From assembly GCA_036501535.1 (NCBI GenBank), contig DASYAE010000249.1, positions 1-35,516 on the forward strand: a stretch of 35,516 bases of DNA. The letters are read 5' to 3'. The notes under the pieces are model-generated. The model saw only the letters and a program-made list of their open reading frames with translations, was not told the DNA's origin and did no database searches. Below are positions 1-7,470 of the stretch, piece by piece; position 1 is the stretch's first letter, and the number at the start of each line of letters is the position of its first letter. This DNA is from DASYAE01 sp036501535 (GTDB lineage Bacteria > Actinomycetota > Actinomycetes > Streptomycetales > Catenulisporaceae). Both the position numbers and the translations under genes were made by a program.

Positions 1-133
1 GGGCGGGGGCTCTCCGTGTCGGGCACCGAAGGCGTATCAGGAACCTGGCCTGGGGCGCAAACGAAAGGCGTGTTTGCGCCCCAGGCCAGGTTCCTGATAC
101 GCCTTCGGTGCCCGACACGGAGAGCCCCCGCCC
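1..133. repeat. Perfect 62-bp inverted repeat (hairpin)
   Basis: Bases 1-62 are the exact reverse complement of bases 72-133, with a 9-base loop at 63-71. The left arm begins at the first base of the window, so it may extend further out. The stem is far longer than a factor-independent terminator. It lies about 155 bases past the stop of the leftward DUF2264 gene, so it could still end transcription from that operon. Other readings are an assembly fold-back at a contig end or a palindromic mobile or telomere-like element. No ORF of note lies inside. Confidence 0.9.
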
Positions 134-184
134 GCCCCACCAGACCCGGACCCAACCCACACACCCCGGACCCGCCCGCCCCTC

Positions 185-200
185 CCCTCTCCGGAGAGGG
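185..200. repeat. 16-bp perfect loopless palindrome
   Basis: CCCTCTCC at 185-192 is followed directly by its reverse complement GGAGAGGG at 193-200. It lies in the non-coding stretch 134-288 between the large hairpin and the end of the DUF2264 gene. It could be a protein-binding site or an accessory termination element. Nothing else gene-like is visible in 134-288 apart from a short run of related hexamers (TGCCTT/TGCCGT/TACCGT) near 235-262. Confidence 0.5.
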
Positions 201-288
201 TCCGCCGGTGGCCGGAGTTGATCTTCCCGTCAATGCTGCCTTTGCCTTTGCCGTTACCGTTGATCTCCCGTCTCCCCCCAAATGTCGG

Positions 289-2346
289 TCAGGTTGGCGG
301 GGCCGCGTTGAGCCGGATTGTGTCCTTGGATCCGTCGGACCAGTGGATGGTTGCGACGGAGGTCCCGTCCGGCTCTTGGCGCACCGTGAGCTGTGCGGCC
401 GCCGCGACGGTCGGGCCTGCTGCGATGGCGGAAAGGCATACCACAGCGCCGTATACGGTGCCCGGCTGGACCGCGGCCGACGTGGCCAGCCAGGGGGTCG
501 CAGAGTATTGGCCTAGGGCGTTGGCGTCCTCGGCGGTAGCGATTCCTGCTTGATCGAAGCCTGACAGGTTCGCGACGGTGCTGGCCAGGATGGTGTCTGC
601 CTTGTCGCCGTCGCCGTCGCCGTCGCTGCTGCTGCCGCCGTTGCCGTCGTTGATTGCTCGGCGGACGCAGGCGGTGTCGGGATGGGCGTCGGCGTTGGTG
701 TCAAGATGCAGGGGCGCGTCGGCGGCCAGGCAGTAGCCGCCCATCCGCAGGCGTAGTGGCTGGTCGAGGTTGCCGTCGATGCGGGTGAGGCGGACTTCGA
801 AGGAGCCGTTCAGGATGCTGGCCGTGGTGATCCACGGTCCGGTGCGGAAGGGCGGGGGCTCGGCAAAGGCGAAGGGGGCGGGGACCGGGCCCTGCGGCCA
901 GTGTGCGCGGTGTCGGGATGCGGCGGTGCGCTCGCCTAGGTGCAGGCGGGTCAGGGGGCTGCGGTGGGAGGGGTGGCCGTGCGGGTCGAGTAGGGCGGCG
1001 TGGGAGTCTGCGGGGTCGGCTAGGGCTTGTTGGGTGCTGTCGGGGAAGGCATGGGTCGAATATGACAGGCGGGCATAGCAGGGGTCGTCCGCCTGTGCGG
1101 TTTTGGATGCGTAGTCGGTGCCGTGGTTGATGATGCGGACGACTCCATCGGCGGCGGTGCCCTGTACGAGCCAGCCGGGTGCGGCTAGGCGTCGGGTTGT
1201 GTCGCCTTGCTCGATTTGGAGCGGCTGCTCCTTGTCGGTCCAGACTGGATGGTCGGCGGGTAGGACCAGGCCGGCGAATCCCTTGCTTGACCAGTAAGGG
1301 GAGCCCGGTCCGGAGTATGGCTGGCGTAGTGCGGTGAATTGGCTGTGCCAGCCGAGCGGTTGTATGCCGTTTTTGTCGAAGCAGCCGGCCTGCATGAAGT
1401 GTTGGATCATGCCGCTGGCCAGGCGGCGGGTTCGGCCGGGTGGCAGGGGGCTGGCATCGAAGACGGCGCCGACCCACAGCGGGCACAGTGCGGCGTAACG
1501 GTAGGTCAGCGAGCGGCCTTGCAGGAGGGGTCGGCCGTCGGCGCCTACCAGGTGCTGGGCGTCGTCTAGGTAGCGGCGCAGGCGGCGGCGATAGCGGGGG
1601 AGGGCTGCGGGGTCGGCGTGTGGGCCGGAGATGCGGCAGTACCACAGCGGGTAGTACTGCATCGCCCAGCCGGAGTAGTGGTCGAATCTTCGCAGCCCGA
1701 GTCCGTGCTCTTGGTCGTCGCCGCCGTCTGAGTACCAGCCGCCGCCGGCGTACCACGCTTCGGTGCGTTCGGCTGCGTGTTCGATGTCGGCTGCGCTCCA
1801 GGGTGCGCCGACCTCGCGTAGGAATGCCGAGGTGATGGCTCGGAACCAGACCCAGTTGTTGGCGGGCACGTCTGTGCCGTGCATGTCGGTCATCCAGGCG
1901 ATGATTCGTTGCTGCACTTTGTCGTTGAGGCGGTCCCAGATCCACCGTTTGGATTCGTGTAGCGCGATGGCGATGGAGGCGCACTCGACTTTCGCCTGTC
2001 CGCATTCGGTCATGCGCGGCCAACGCTCGGGTGAGGATGGGTCGGTGCCCGCGGTCAGCCCGTCGGCGTACCACTCGGCGTGGCCGCCGGGGTCGGTGTC
2101 ACCTGATTGGGCGAGACGGAAGCCGGCGAGCAGGAACGTTCTTGCGAATCCTTCCAGGCCATCGCTGTGCCTTCCGGAGCGGCTGGCCGGGCCGGGCAGG
2201 TCGATCAGGGCGTGCCGTTTGGTCGCGAACGGGCGTACGGCGGCGAGTTGGGCGTCGGCCAGATTCTCCCAGTGTGCCCGGGTCCAGCCGGTGTACGGGG
2301 AGGTCGTGCGGTCCTCCGGCGGGCCGTCGAATGTCGGCGTCGTCAC
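289..2346 (-). CDS. DUF2264 family protein, likely (alpha/alpha)6 glycoside hydrolase
   Basis: This 685-residue protein matches the DUF2264 family (PF10022) in length and in Trp/Tyr-rich blocks such as DGLEGFARTF, NNWVWFRAI, YSGWAMQYYPLWY and SLTYRYAALCPLW. The family has an alpha-toroid fold and, as I recall, includes uronic-acid-releasing enzymes assigned to GH154, so an exo-glycosidase or beta-glucuronidase role is an inference. There is no signal peptide, so it probably acts on imported oligosaccharides in the cytoplasm. The start is GTG at 2346, preceded by GGAAAG about 4 bases upstream. It is the last gene of the leftward sugar operon. A Gly/Ser/Asp-rich insert near residues 560-590, encoded by GCCGTC-type hexamers at 600-650, is unusual. 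Codons such as CTA and CAA appear more often here than in most of the window. Confidence 0.8.
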   Translation of the reverse strand: MTTPTFDGPPEDRTTSPYTGWTRAHWENLADAQLAAVRPFATKRHALIDLPGPASRSGRHSDGLEGFARTFLLAGFRLAQSGDTDPGGHAEWYADGLTAGTDPSSPERWPRMTECGQAKVECASIAIALHESKRWIWDRLNDKVQQRIIAWMTDMHGTDVPANNWVWFRAITSAFLREVGAPWSAADIEHAAERTEAWYAGGGWYSDGGDDQEHGLGLRRFDHYSGWAMQYYPLWYCRISGPHADPAALPRYRRRLRRYLDDAQHLVGADGRPLLQGRSLTYRYAALCPLWVGAVFDASPLPPGRTRRLASGMIQHFMQAGCFDKNGIQPLGWHSQFTALRQPYSGPGSPYWSSKGFAGLVLPADHPVWTDKEQPLQIEQGDTTRRLAAPGWLVQGTAADGVVRIINHGTDYASKTAQADDPCYARLSYSTHAFPDSTQQALADPADSHAALLDPHGHPSHRSPLTRLHLGERTAASRHRAHWPQGPVPAPFAFAEPPPFRTGPWITTASILNGSFEVRLTRIDGNLDQPLRLRMGGYCLAADAPLHLDTNADAHPDTACVRRAINDGNGGSSSDGDGDGDKADTILASTVANLSGFDQAGIATAEDANALGQYSATPWLATSAAVQPGTVYGAVVCLSAIAAGPTVAAAAQLTVRQEPDGTSVATIHWSDGSKDTIRLNAAPPT

Positions 2347-2384
2347 TTTACTTTCCGGTCCCTCCGCGGGCTCGGGTGAGGTGG

Positions 2385-3407
2385 TCAGGCGATCCGTTCG
2401 AGGTCTGCCAGGGTGACCGGGTGGCGGAAGGGCAGTCCCCTGGCATAGCGGGCCAGTTCGGCCAGGGCGGACTGGCCGAGCCGGGCCAGCTCGTTCCCCG
2501 ATGCGCCGGCCAGGTGCGGGGTGAGTAGCACGTTGGGCAGGGTGTAGAGCGGCGAGTCGGGGGCGGTGATTTCCGGCTCGGTGGTGTCGAGGATTGCTGA
2601 TAACCGCCCGCTGACCAGCTCGTCGGTCAGTGCGTCCTGGTCGATGAGTGCGCCGCGGGCGGTGTTGATCAGGACGGCGCCGTCCGGTAGGAGGCTGAGT
2701 CGGCGCCGGTCGATGAGGTGGCGGGTGGAGGGCAGCGATGGTGCGTGGAGGCTGATGATGGTGCAGGTGGACAGTAGTTGGTCTAGTGCGGCCAGCGTTA
2801 CGCCGAGGCTTTGAGCCTGTGCCGGGTTAAGGAATGGATCGCTCACCCAGACGTCGAAGGCGAACGGGCGCAGGAGCTCGATTACCCGGCGGCCGACCCT
2901 GGAGGCGCCGACTAGGCCGATGCGGCGTTGGTAGTTGCCGATTGCCGGGAATTCGCGGCCCAGATTCACCGGTCCGCGTCGCGTGGCGTATTCGCGGGCG
3001 ATCGGTAGGACGGCCTTTCCCGCCAGCAGGAGCATGGCGAGGGTGAATTCCGCCACCGGCTCGGCGTTGGCGCTGGCCGCGGTGGAGACCTGCACGCCGC
3101 GCTCCCAGCAGGCCGGCGTGACGCGGCCCTTGACCGTGCCGGCGGCGTGGATCACTGCGCGCAGCTGCGGGGCGCGGGACAGTACGTCTGCGTCGATCAT
3201 CGGGCAGCCCCAGCCGGTGATCAGGACCTCGGTATCGGCCAGGATTTGGTCGGCGTCGGGGCTGGTGAAGTCGGTGAGGGCCGGGCTGGGTGCCAGGCGG
3301 GCGATGCGCTGTAGCCGGTTCAGGCCTGCTGGGCCGAAGAAGCGGTCGGGGAGGTGCGGGAACATCGCGAACGCGGTGCGTGGTCGGCGGGGCACGGGTA
3401 AGGTCAC
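2385..3407 (-). CDS. D-isomer-specific 2-hydroxyacid dehydrogenase
   Basis: This 340-residue NAD(P)-dependent dehydrogenase should interconvert a 2-keto acid and a D-2-hydroxy acid. The Rossmann dinucleotide motif GLVGASRVG is at about residues 164-172. The family's catalytic trio is present: Arg about 251 in NTARGALID, Glu about 277 in DTTEPE, and His about 298 in LTPHLAG. The frame stays open upstream to 3632, but that part overlaps the ThuA-like gene and is low-complexity shadow. I chose GTG at 3407, which gives the usual family length; ATG at 3365 is an alternative. It lies 38 bases downstream of the ThuA-like gene and 38 bases before the DUF2264 gene, as part of one operon. The substrate is unknown. 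In this context a sugar-derived 2-keto acid is plausible. Confidence 0.85.
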   Translation of the reverse strand: MTLPVPRRPRTAFAMFPHLPDRFFGPAGLNRLQRIARLAPSPALTDFTSPDADQILADTEVLITGWGCPMIDADVLSRAPQLRAVIHAAGTVKGRVTPACWERGVQVSTAASANAEPVAEFTLAMLLLAGKAVLPIAREYATRRGPVNLGREFPAIGNYQRRIGLVGASRVGRRVIELLRPFAFDVWVSDPFLNPAQAQSLGVTLAALDQLLSTCTIISLHAPSLPSTRHLIDRRRLSLLPDGAVLINTARGALIDQDALTDELVSGRLSAILDTTEPEITAPDSPLYTLPNVLLTPHLAGASGNELARLGQSALAELARYARGLPFRHPVTLADLERIA

Positions 3408-3444
3408 CTCGGGTTTCGCCGCGGCTCGGGGAAGAGTGTGCGGG

Positions 3445-4170
3445 TCACTCCTGGCCGGGGTCGGCGACGAGCCAGCTGAGCGCGCCCTGCAGGTGGCCGA
3501 GGAACAACGGGTCGTCGAAGGCCTTGCTCGCGTGCCCGAGCGCGGTGTAGAACGACCGGCCGCGGCCGACCCGGTGGTACCAGGCGATGGGGTGGTCCGC
3601 ACCCATTCTGCCCTCCATATATGTATTCTCATCCACGGAGGCGAGCACGTGCACGCCGCCGCGCGGGTTCGCGCGGAAGTCGTACCACTCGTCGGTGAGT
3701 TCCCACTGCTTGGGCAAGTGTGCGGTCGCCGGGTGGCCGCTGTCCTCGACGCCGAGCACGGCGCGCTGGAACGCGGGGTGCCGGGCGAAGCGCGCGCCGA
3801 TCAGCTCGCCGAAGAAGGGCCAGTCGTATTCGGTGCACGCGGCCGAGTGGATGCCGAGGAAGGCGCCGCCCTCGTTGACGTAGCCCTCCAGCGCCGCTCG
3901 GCCGGGTGGGTCGAGCACGTCGCCGCTGGTTGAGAGGAATACCACGGCGGCGCACCGGGCCAGTGTCGGTTCGCGGAAAACGTCAGGAGCCTCGGTCGCC
4001 TGCGCGGTGAGGCCGAGGCTGGTTGCGATTCGAGTTAGGGCTGTGGCACCGGCCGGGATCGATGCGTGGCGGTATGCGGTGGTTCGGGTGAAGATTAGTA
4101 CGGTGGACGCAGGTGGCGCGGCGCTTGCGGCCGCTGCCGTGATCATGTCGGGATTCGTTTCAGAGCTCAT
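3445..4170 (-). CDS. ThuA-like domain protein
   Basis: This 241-residue protein has the class I glutamine amidotransferase-like fold of the ThuA family (PF06283). Recognisable blocks are VLIFTRTTAYRH near the N-terminus, VVFLSTSGDVLD, GGAFLGIHSA followed by EYDWPFFGELIGA, and HPIAWYH with GRSFYTALGH near the C-terminus. ThuA proteins accompany Gfo/Idh dehydrogenases in pathways through 3-keto sugars, for example ThuAB and trehalose in rhizobia. The exact reaction is not generally settled. The start at 4170 overlaps the stop of the upstream isomerase-like gene by 11 bases, which suggests translational coupling. Its presence beside a Gfo/Idh enzyme and a TIM-barrel isomerase supports a keto-sugar route. 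Confidence 0.85.
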   Translation of the reverse strand: MSSETNPDMITAAAASAAPPASTVLIFTRTTAYRHASIPAGATALTRIATSLGLTAQATEAPDVFREPTLARCAAVVFLSTSGDVLDPPGRAALEGYVNEGGAFLGIHSAACTEYDWPFFGELIGARFARHPAFQRAVLGVEDSGHPATAHLPKQWELTDEWYDFRANPRGGVHVLASVDENTYMEGRMGADHPIAWYHRVGRGRSFYTALGHASKAFDDPLFLGHLQGALSWLVADPGQE

Positions 4171-5020
4171 CGATCACGCACGCGAGGTATCGGTCTTTCA
4201 TCAGGGCGATGACGGTGTTCGGATCGGCCGCCCACAGGTCGGCGTTGAAGATCTCTACTTCGATGTCGCCGGTGTACCCGGCGGCGTCCACGTGGGCGCG
4301 CAGATGGCGGAAGTCGATGTGCCCGTCGCCCATCATTCCGCGCGAGAGCAGCGCGTCGGCCGGGAACGGGGTGATCCAGTCGCAGACCTGGAAGCCGGCG
4401 ATCCGCCGGCCCGCGCGGGCGATCTGCGCCTCGACCTGCGGGTCCCACCACACGTGGAAGGTGTCGACGACCACTGCGACCTGGTCGGCGGGGAAGCGCT
4501 CGGCCAGGTCGAGCGCCTCGCTGAGGGTGGCCAGCACGCCCCGGTCCGCGGTGAAGACCGGGTGCATCGGCTCCAGCGCCAGACGCACGCCGCACGCGCC
4601 CGCGTACGGCGCCAGTTGCTCGACCGCTTCGGCGACTCGCTCGCGCGCGCCGGCCAGATCGCGTGAATGCGGAGTCCCAAGAGCTGGCAGGCCGCCGACG
4701 ACCATCACCAGGGTGTCGGTGCCCAGCGTCGCCGCCTCGTCGATTGCGGCCCGGTTGTCGTCCAGCGCTGCGCGCTGCGCGGCGGGCTCGGACGCGGTGA
4801 GGAATCCGCCCCGGCACAGCGACGAGACCCGCAGGCCTGCGGCGTCGATCAGCTTGCGGGCCCGCTCGGCGCCGAACTCGGCAAGCGGTTCCCGCCACAC
4901 TCCGAGTGCGCCGATGCCGTGGCGCACGCAGCCCTCGACGGCCTGCGGCAGCGACCACCGGTTCACCGTCTTCTGGTTCAGCGACAGGCGGCTGAGCGGC
5001 GGGGCGGCGCTCGCGCTCAT
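4160..5020 (-). CDS. Sugar phosphate isomerase/epimerase family TIM barrel
   Basis: This 286-residue protein is a xylose-isomerase-like TIM barrel (AP_endonuc_2, PF01261). Likely divalent-metal ligands are Glu in ALEPMHP, Asp in VVDTFHVWWD, His/Asp in the GDGHIDF segment and Glu in IEVEIFN. These match the Glu-Asp-His-Glu arrangement of the family. It starts with ATGA, overlapping the stop of the upstream DUF993 gene by 4 bases, so the two are translationally coupled. Relatives isomerise or epimerise sugars, inositols and hydroxypyruvate. Some cleave 3-keto-glycosides, as in C-glycoside deglycosidases, which need a Gfo/Idh partner like the one present here. Family assignment is firm; the substrate is inferred only. 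Confidence 0.88.
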   Translation of the reverse strand: MSASAAPPLSRLSLNQKTVNRWSLPQAVEGCVRHGIGALGVWREPLAEFGAERARKLIDAAGLRVSSLCRGGFLTASEPAAQRAALDDNRAAIDEAATLGTDTLVMVVGGLPALGTPHSRDLAGARERVAEAVEQLAPYAGACGVRLALEPMHPVFTADRGVLATLSEALDLAERFPADQVAVVVDTFHVWWDPQVEAQIARAGRRIAGFQVCDWITPFPADALLSRGMMGDGHIDFRHLRAHVDAAGYTGDIEVEIFNADLWAADPNTVIALMKDRYLACVIDEL

Positions 5021-6210
5021 GCCTCGAACCCTGCGACGCTGAGGAAGCTGCGCATCCGGGCGGCGGCGAGGTCCGGATCCGGTAGCAGGCCGGCGCGGTC
5101 GGCCAGTCGGTACGCCTCGGCGAGGTGTACCGCGCCGCGTGCGCTGTGCAGGCCGCCGACCATGGTGAACCCGGGTTGCAGGCCGCTGAGCCAGGCCAGG
5201 AACGCGATTCCGGTCTTGTAGTAGTAGGTGGGGGCGGCGAAGACGTGCCGGGCCAGGTCGAGCGTCGGCCTGAAGGCTTCGTCGTACGCTGTTTCGTCGC
5301 TTGCGTCGAGGGCCTGCAGTGCGGCGCTCGCGGCCGGCGCGATCGCGGCGAAGATGCCGAGCAGCGCGTCCGAATGGTGTGTGCCGTCGCCCTTGATGAG
5401 CTCGGGATAGTTGAAGTCGTCGCCGGTGTAGAGCCGCACTCCGGCCGGCAGGGCCGCGCGCAGGACCTTCTCGTGGTCCGCGTCGAGCAGCGAGATCTTC
5501 ACCCCGTCGATCTTCTTCGGGTGTCTGCCGATGAGTTCGAGCAGTGTCTCGGATGCGGCGGGGATCTCGGCGGAACCCCAGTACCCGGCAAGCGCCGGAT
5601 CGAAGGCGGTGCCGAGCCAGTGCAGGATCACCGGTCGCGCGGACCGCTCGACTAAGGGCTCATAAATGCTGAGGTAGTCCGCGGGTCCGTCGGCGGCGCA
5701 GGCGAGTTGGCGGCTGCACATGAGGATCGGCTGCGCGCCGGCCTCCTCGACGAACTCCAACTGCTCGATGTAAGCGGCGAGCACGGCGTCGAGATCAGTG
5801 TCCTGCGTGGAGAGCTGGTCGGTGCCCACTCCGGCGGCGATCCGGCCGCCCACCGCGGCGGCGTCGGCGGCCGAGCGGCGGATCAGCTCCCTGGTCGCGC
5901 TCCAGTCCAGGCCCATGCCGCGCTGCGCGGTGTCCATGGCCTCTGCGACGCCGAATCCGTACGCGTACAAGTGGCGCCGAAACGCGAGCGTGGCCTCCCA
6001 GTCGATCGCGGCCAGGGCGCCGGGGACGTTGTCCGCTCGGCGGTCCGCCACGACGTGCGCCGCCGCGAAGGCGACTCGCGTGCCGAACGGGCCGTCCGGC
6101 TTGCGCCACTGCCGCGCGGGATTCGGCGTGTGGTCGATGAATCCGCCGTCGGCGTGCGGCAGGCGGACCGGCACGGTGTTGACCAGTGCGAAGTTCACGG
6201 TCGGGCTCAC
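5017..6210 (-). CDS. DUF993 family, dihydrodipicolinate synthase-like aldolase
   Basis: This 397-residue protein belongs to the DUF993 group (PF06187) of the DHDPS/NAL aldolase clan. Its blocks include LYAYGFGVAEAMDTAQRG, QPILMCSRQLA, PVILHWLGTAFD, YTGDDFNYPELI and PTYYYKTG. Lys in DGVKISLLD is a candidate for the Schiff-base lysine of the clan. A retro-aldol cleavage of a 2-keto-3-deoxy or keto-sugar acid is therefore likely, but unproven for DUF993. The frame is open upstream to 7152, inside the Gfo/Idh gene. The true start is the GTG at 6210, where GTGA overlaps the upstream stop by 4 bases, a typical coupled junction. Its stop in turn overlaps the next gene by 4 bases. Confidence 0.85.
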   Translation of the reverse strand: MSPTVNFALVNTVPVRLPHADGGFIDHTPNPARQWRKPDGPFGTRVAFAAAHVVADRRADNVPGALAAIDWEATLAFRRHLYAYGFGVAEAMDTAQRGMGLDWSATRELIRRSAADAAAVGGRIAAGVGTDQLSTQDTDLDAVLAAYIEQLEFVEEAGAQPILMCSRQLACAADGPADYLSIYEPLVERSARPVILHWLGTAFDPALAGYWGSAEIPAASETLLELIGRHPKKIDGVKISLLDADHEKVLRAALPAGVRLYTGDDFNYPELIKGDGTHHSDALLGIFAAIAPAASAALQALDASDETAYDEAFRPTLDLARHVFAAPTYYYKTGIAFLAWLSGLQPGFTMVGGLHSARGAVHLAEAYRLADRAGLLPDPDLAAARMRSFLSVAGFEA

Positions 6211-7358
6211 GGCTCGATCGCCTCCAGCGGGATGCGCCGGCCCTCGGCCGACGAGCGCAGCCCCGCCTCGGCCAGCCGGACGCCGCGCGCGCCGGCCAGG
6301 AAGTCGTAGGGGTGGTCCCCGTCGCCCGCGACGTGGCGCAGGAACTGCTCCCACTGCACCTTGAATCCGTTCTCGAAGACGCCGTTGTCCGGCACCGCCT
6401 GCCACTGGTCGCGGAACCGGGTCGGCTCGGGCAGATCCGGGTTCCACACCGGCTTCGGCGTGGCCGAGCGGTGCTGGGCGACGCAGCGGTGCAGCCCGGC
6501 GATCGCGCTGCCCTCGGTGCCGTCGACCTGGAACTCGACCAGCTCGTCCCGGTGCACCCGCACCGCCCACGAGGAGTTGACCTGGGCGATCACGTCGCCT
6601 TCGAGCTCGAAGATGCTGTAGGCGGCGTCGTCGGCGGTGGCCGGGTAGGGCTTGCCGTTCTCGTCCCACCGCTGCGGGATGTGCGTGACGGCCCGCGCGG
6701 TGACCGCCTCGATCCGGCCGAACAGGTTCTCCAGCACGTAGTTCCAGTGGCAGAACATGTCCGCGACGATGCCGCCGCCGTCCTGGGCCCGGTAGTTCCA
6801 GCTGGGCCGCTGCGCCGGCTGCCAGTCGCCCTCGAAGACCCAGTACCCGAATTCCCCGCGTACCGAAAGGACCCGCCCGAAGAAGCCGCTGTCGATCAGC
6901 CGCTTGAGCTTGAGCAGGCCCGGCAGGTAGAGCTTGTCGTGCACCACGCCGTTCTTCACGCCCGCCGCGGCGGCCGCCCGGGCGAGGCGCACCGCGCCCT
7001 CCAGCGACTCGGCGAGCGGCTTCTCGGTGTAGACGTCCTTGCCCGCGGCGATCGCCTTGAGGATCGCCTCCTCGCGCAGCGAGGTCAGCTGGGAGTCGAA
7101 GTAGACCCGCGCGTCCGGGTCGGCGAGCGCTTCGTCGAGGTCTGTGGTCCACCGCGCTATCTCGTGCCGCTCGGCCAGCTCGCGCAGCTTGTCCGCGTTG
7201 CGCCCGACCAGCAGCGGCACGGGCATGAGCCGCGAGCCGTCGGACAGCTCGACGCCGCCCTGGTCGCGGATGGCGAGCAGCGAGCGGATGAGGTGCTGGC
7301 GGTAGCCCATCCGCCCCGTCGCGCCGTTGACTATCACGGTCAGCTGCCGAACCGGCAT
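6207..7358 (-). CDS. Gfo/Idh/MocA family oxidoreductase
   Basis: This 383-residue NAD(P)-dependent sugar dehydrogenase is the first gene of the leftward operon. The N-terminal Rossmann motif is VNGATGRMGYRQ, and the family hallmark EKP is in GKDVYTEKPLAES. The C-terminal substrate domain contains RPSWNYRAQDGGGI and DMFCHWNY, with a His/Asp arrangement usual for the family. Such enzymes oxidise sugar hydroxyls, often at C2 or C3. The start is ATG at 7358, preceded by AAGGAGGGG at a good distance. A LacI-type operator and a promoter lie just upstream. It is translationally coupled to DUF993. The partners point to an oxidise-then-cleave sugar pathway. Confidence 0.9.
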   Translation of the reverse strand: MPVRQLTVIVNGATGRMGYRQHLIRSLLAIRDQGGVELSDGSRLMPVPLLVGRNADKLRELAERHEIARWTTDLDEALADPDARVYFDSQLTSLREEAILKAIAAGKDVYTEKPLAESLEGAVRLARAAAAAGVKNGVVHDKLYLPGLLKLKRLIDSGFFGRVLSVRGEFGYWVFEGDWQPAQRPSWNYRAQDGGGIVADMFCHWNYVLENLFGRIEAVTARAVTHIPQRWDENGKPYPATADDAAYSIFELEGDVIAQVNSSWAVRVHRDELVEFQVDGTEGSAIAGLHRCVAQHRSATPKPVWNPDLPEPTRFRDQWQAVPDNGVFENGFKVQWEQFLRHVAGDGDHPYDFLAGARGVRLAEAGLRSSAEGRRIPLEAIEP

Positions 7359-7372
7359 GGAGGCCCCTCCTT

Positions 7373-7386
7373 GGAAAGCGCTTGCC
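7373..7386 (-). promoter_or_regulatory. LacI-family operator, copy 1
   Basis: On the minus strand the site reads GGCAAGCGCTTTCC, with a palindromic AAGCGCTT core and the central CG typical of LacI/GalR operators. It lies between the predicted transcription start (about 7385) and the ribosome-binding site of the Gfo/Idh gene, where bound repressor would block initiation. It differs at one base of 14 from the second copy at 8691-8704. The LacI gene between the two copies is the obvious ligand-responsive regulator. Confidence 0.8.
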
Positions 7387-7391
7387 GGACC

Positions 7392-7420
7392 ACCGTAGAG
7401 CGGTGGCGGTGCGGCGGCAA
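7392..7420 (-). promoter_or_regulatory. Predicted promoter of the sugar catabolic operon
   Basis: On the minus strand a -35 TTGCCG (7420-7415) and a -10 TACGGT (7397-7392) are separated by 17 bases. This resembles primary sigma-factor promoters of actinomycetes. The predicted start near 7385 gives a leader of about 27 bases containing the LacI operator and a strong ribosome-binding site. The assignment rests on consensus and position only. Confidence 0.5.
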
Positions 7421-7470
7421 GACCGTGGTCGCGCAGAGTTTCTGTCGAGGGTTTCCGGCCGGCGTCCCCA

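Noticed and set aside
600..650. Hexanucleotide repeats as a CRISPR-like array
   Set aside because: The units are six bases with no spacers, and they lie in coding frame. This is a microsatellite.
701..2074. 457-codon minus-strand ORF inside the DUF2264 gene
   Set aside because: Its translation is Arg/Pro/His-rich low complexity with no family features. It is a high-GC shadow of the DUF2264 frame.
6211..7152. N-terminal extension of the DUF993 frame
   Set aside because: It lies entirely within the Gfo/Idh gene in another frame and is low complexity. The GTGA overlap at 6210 is the natural start.
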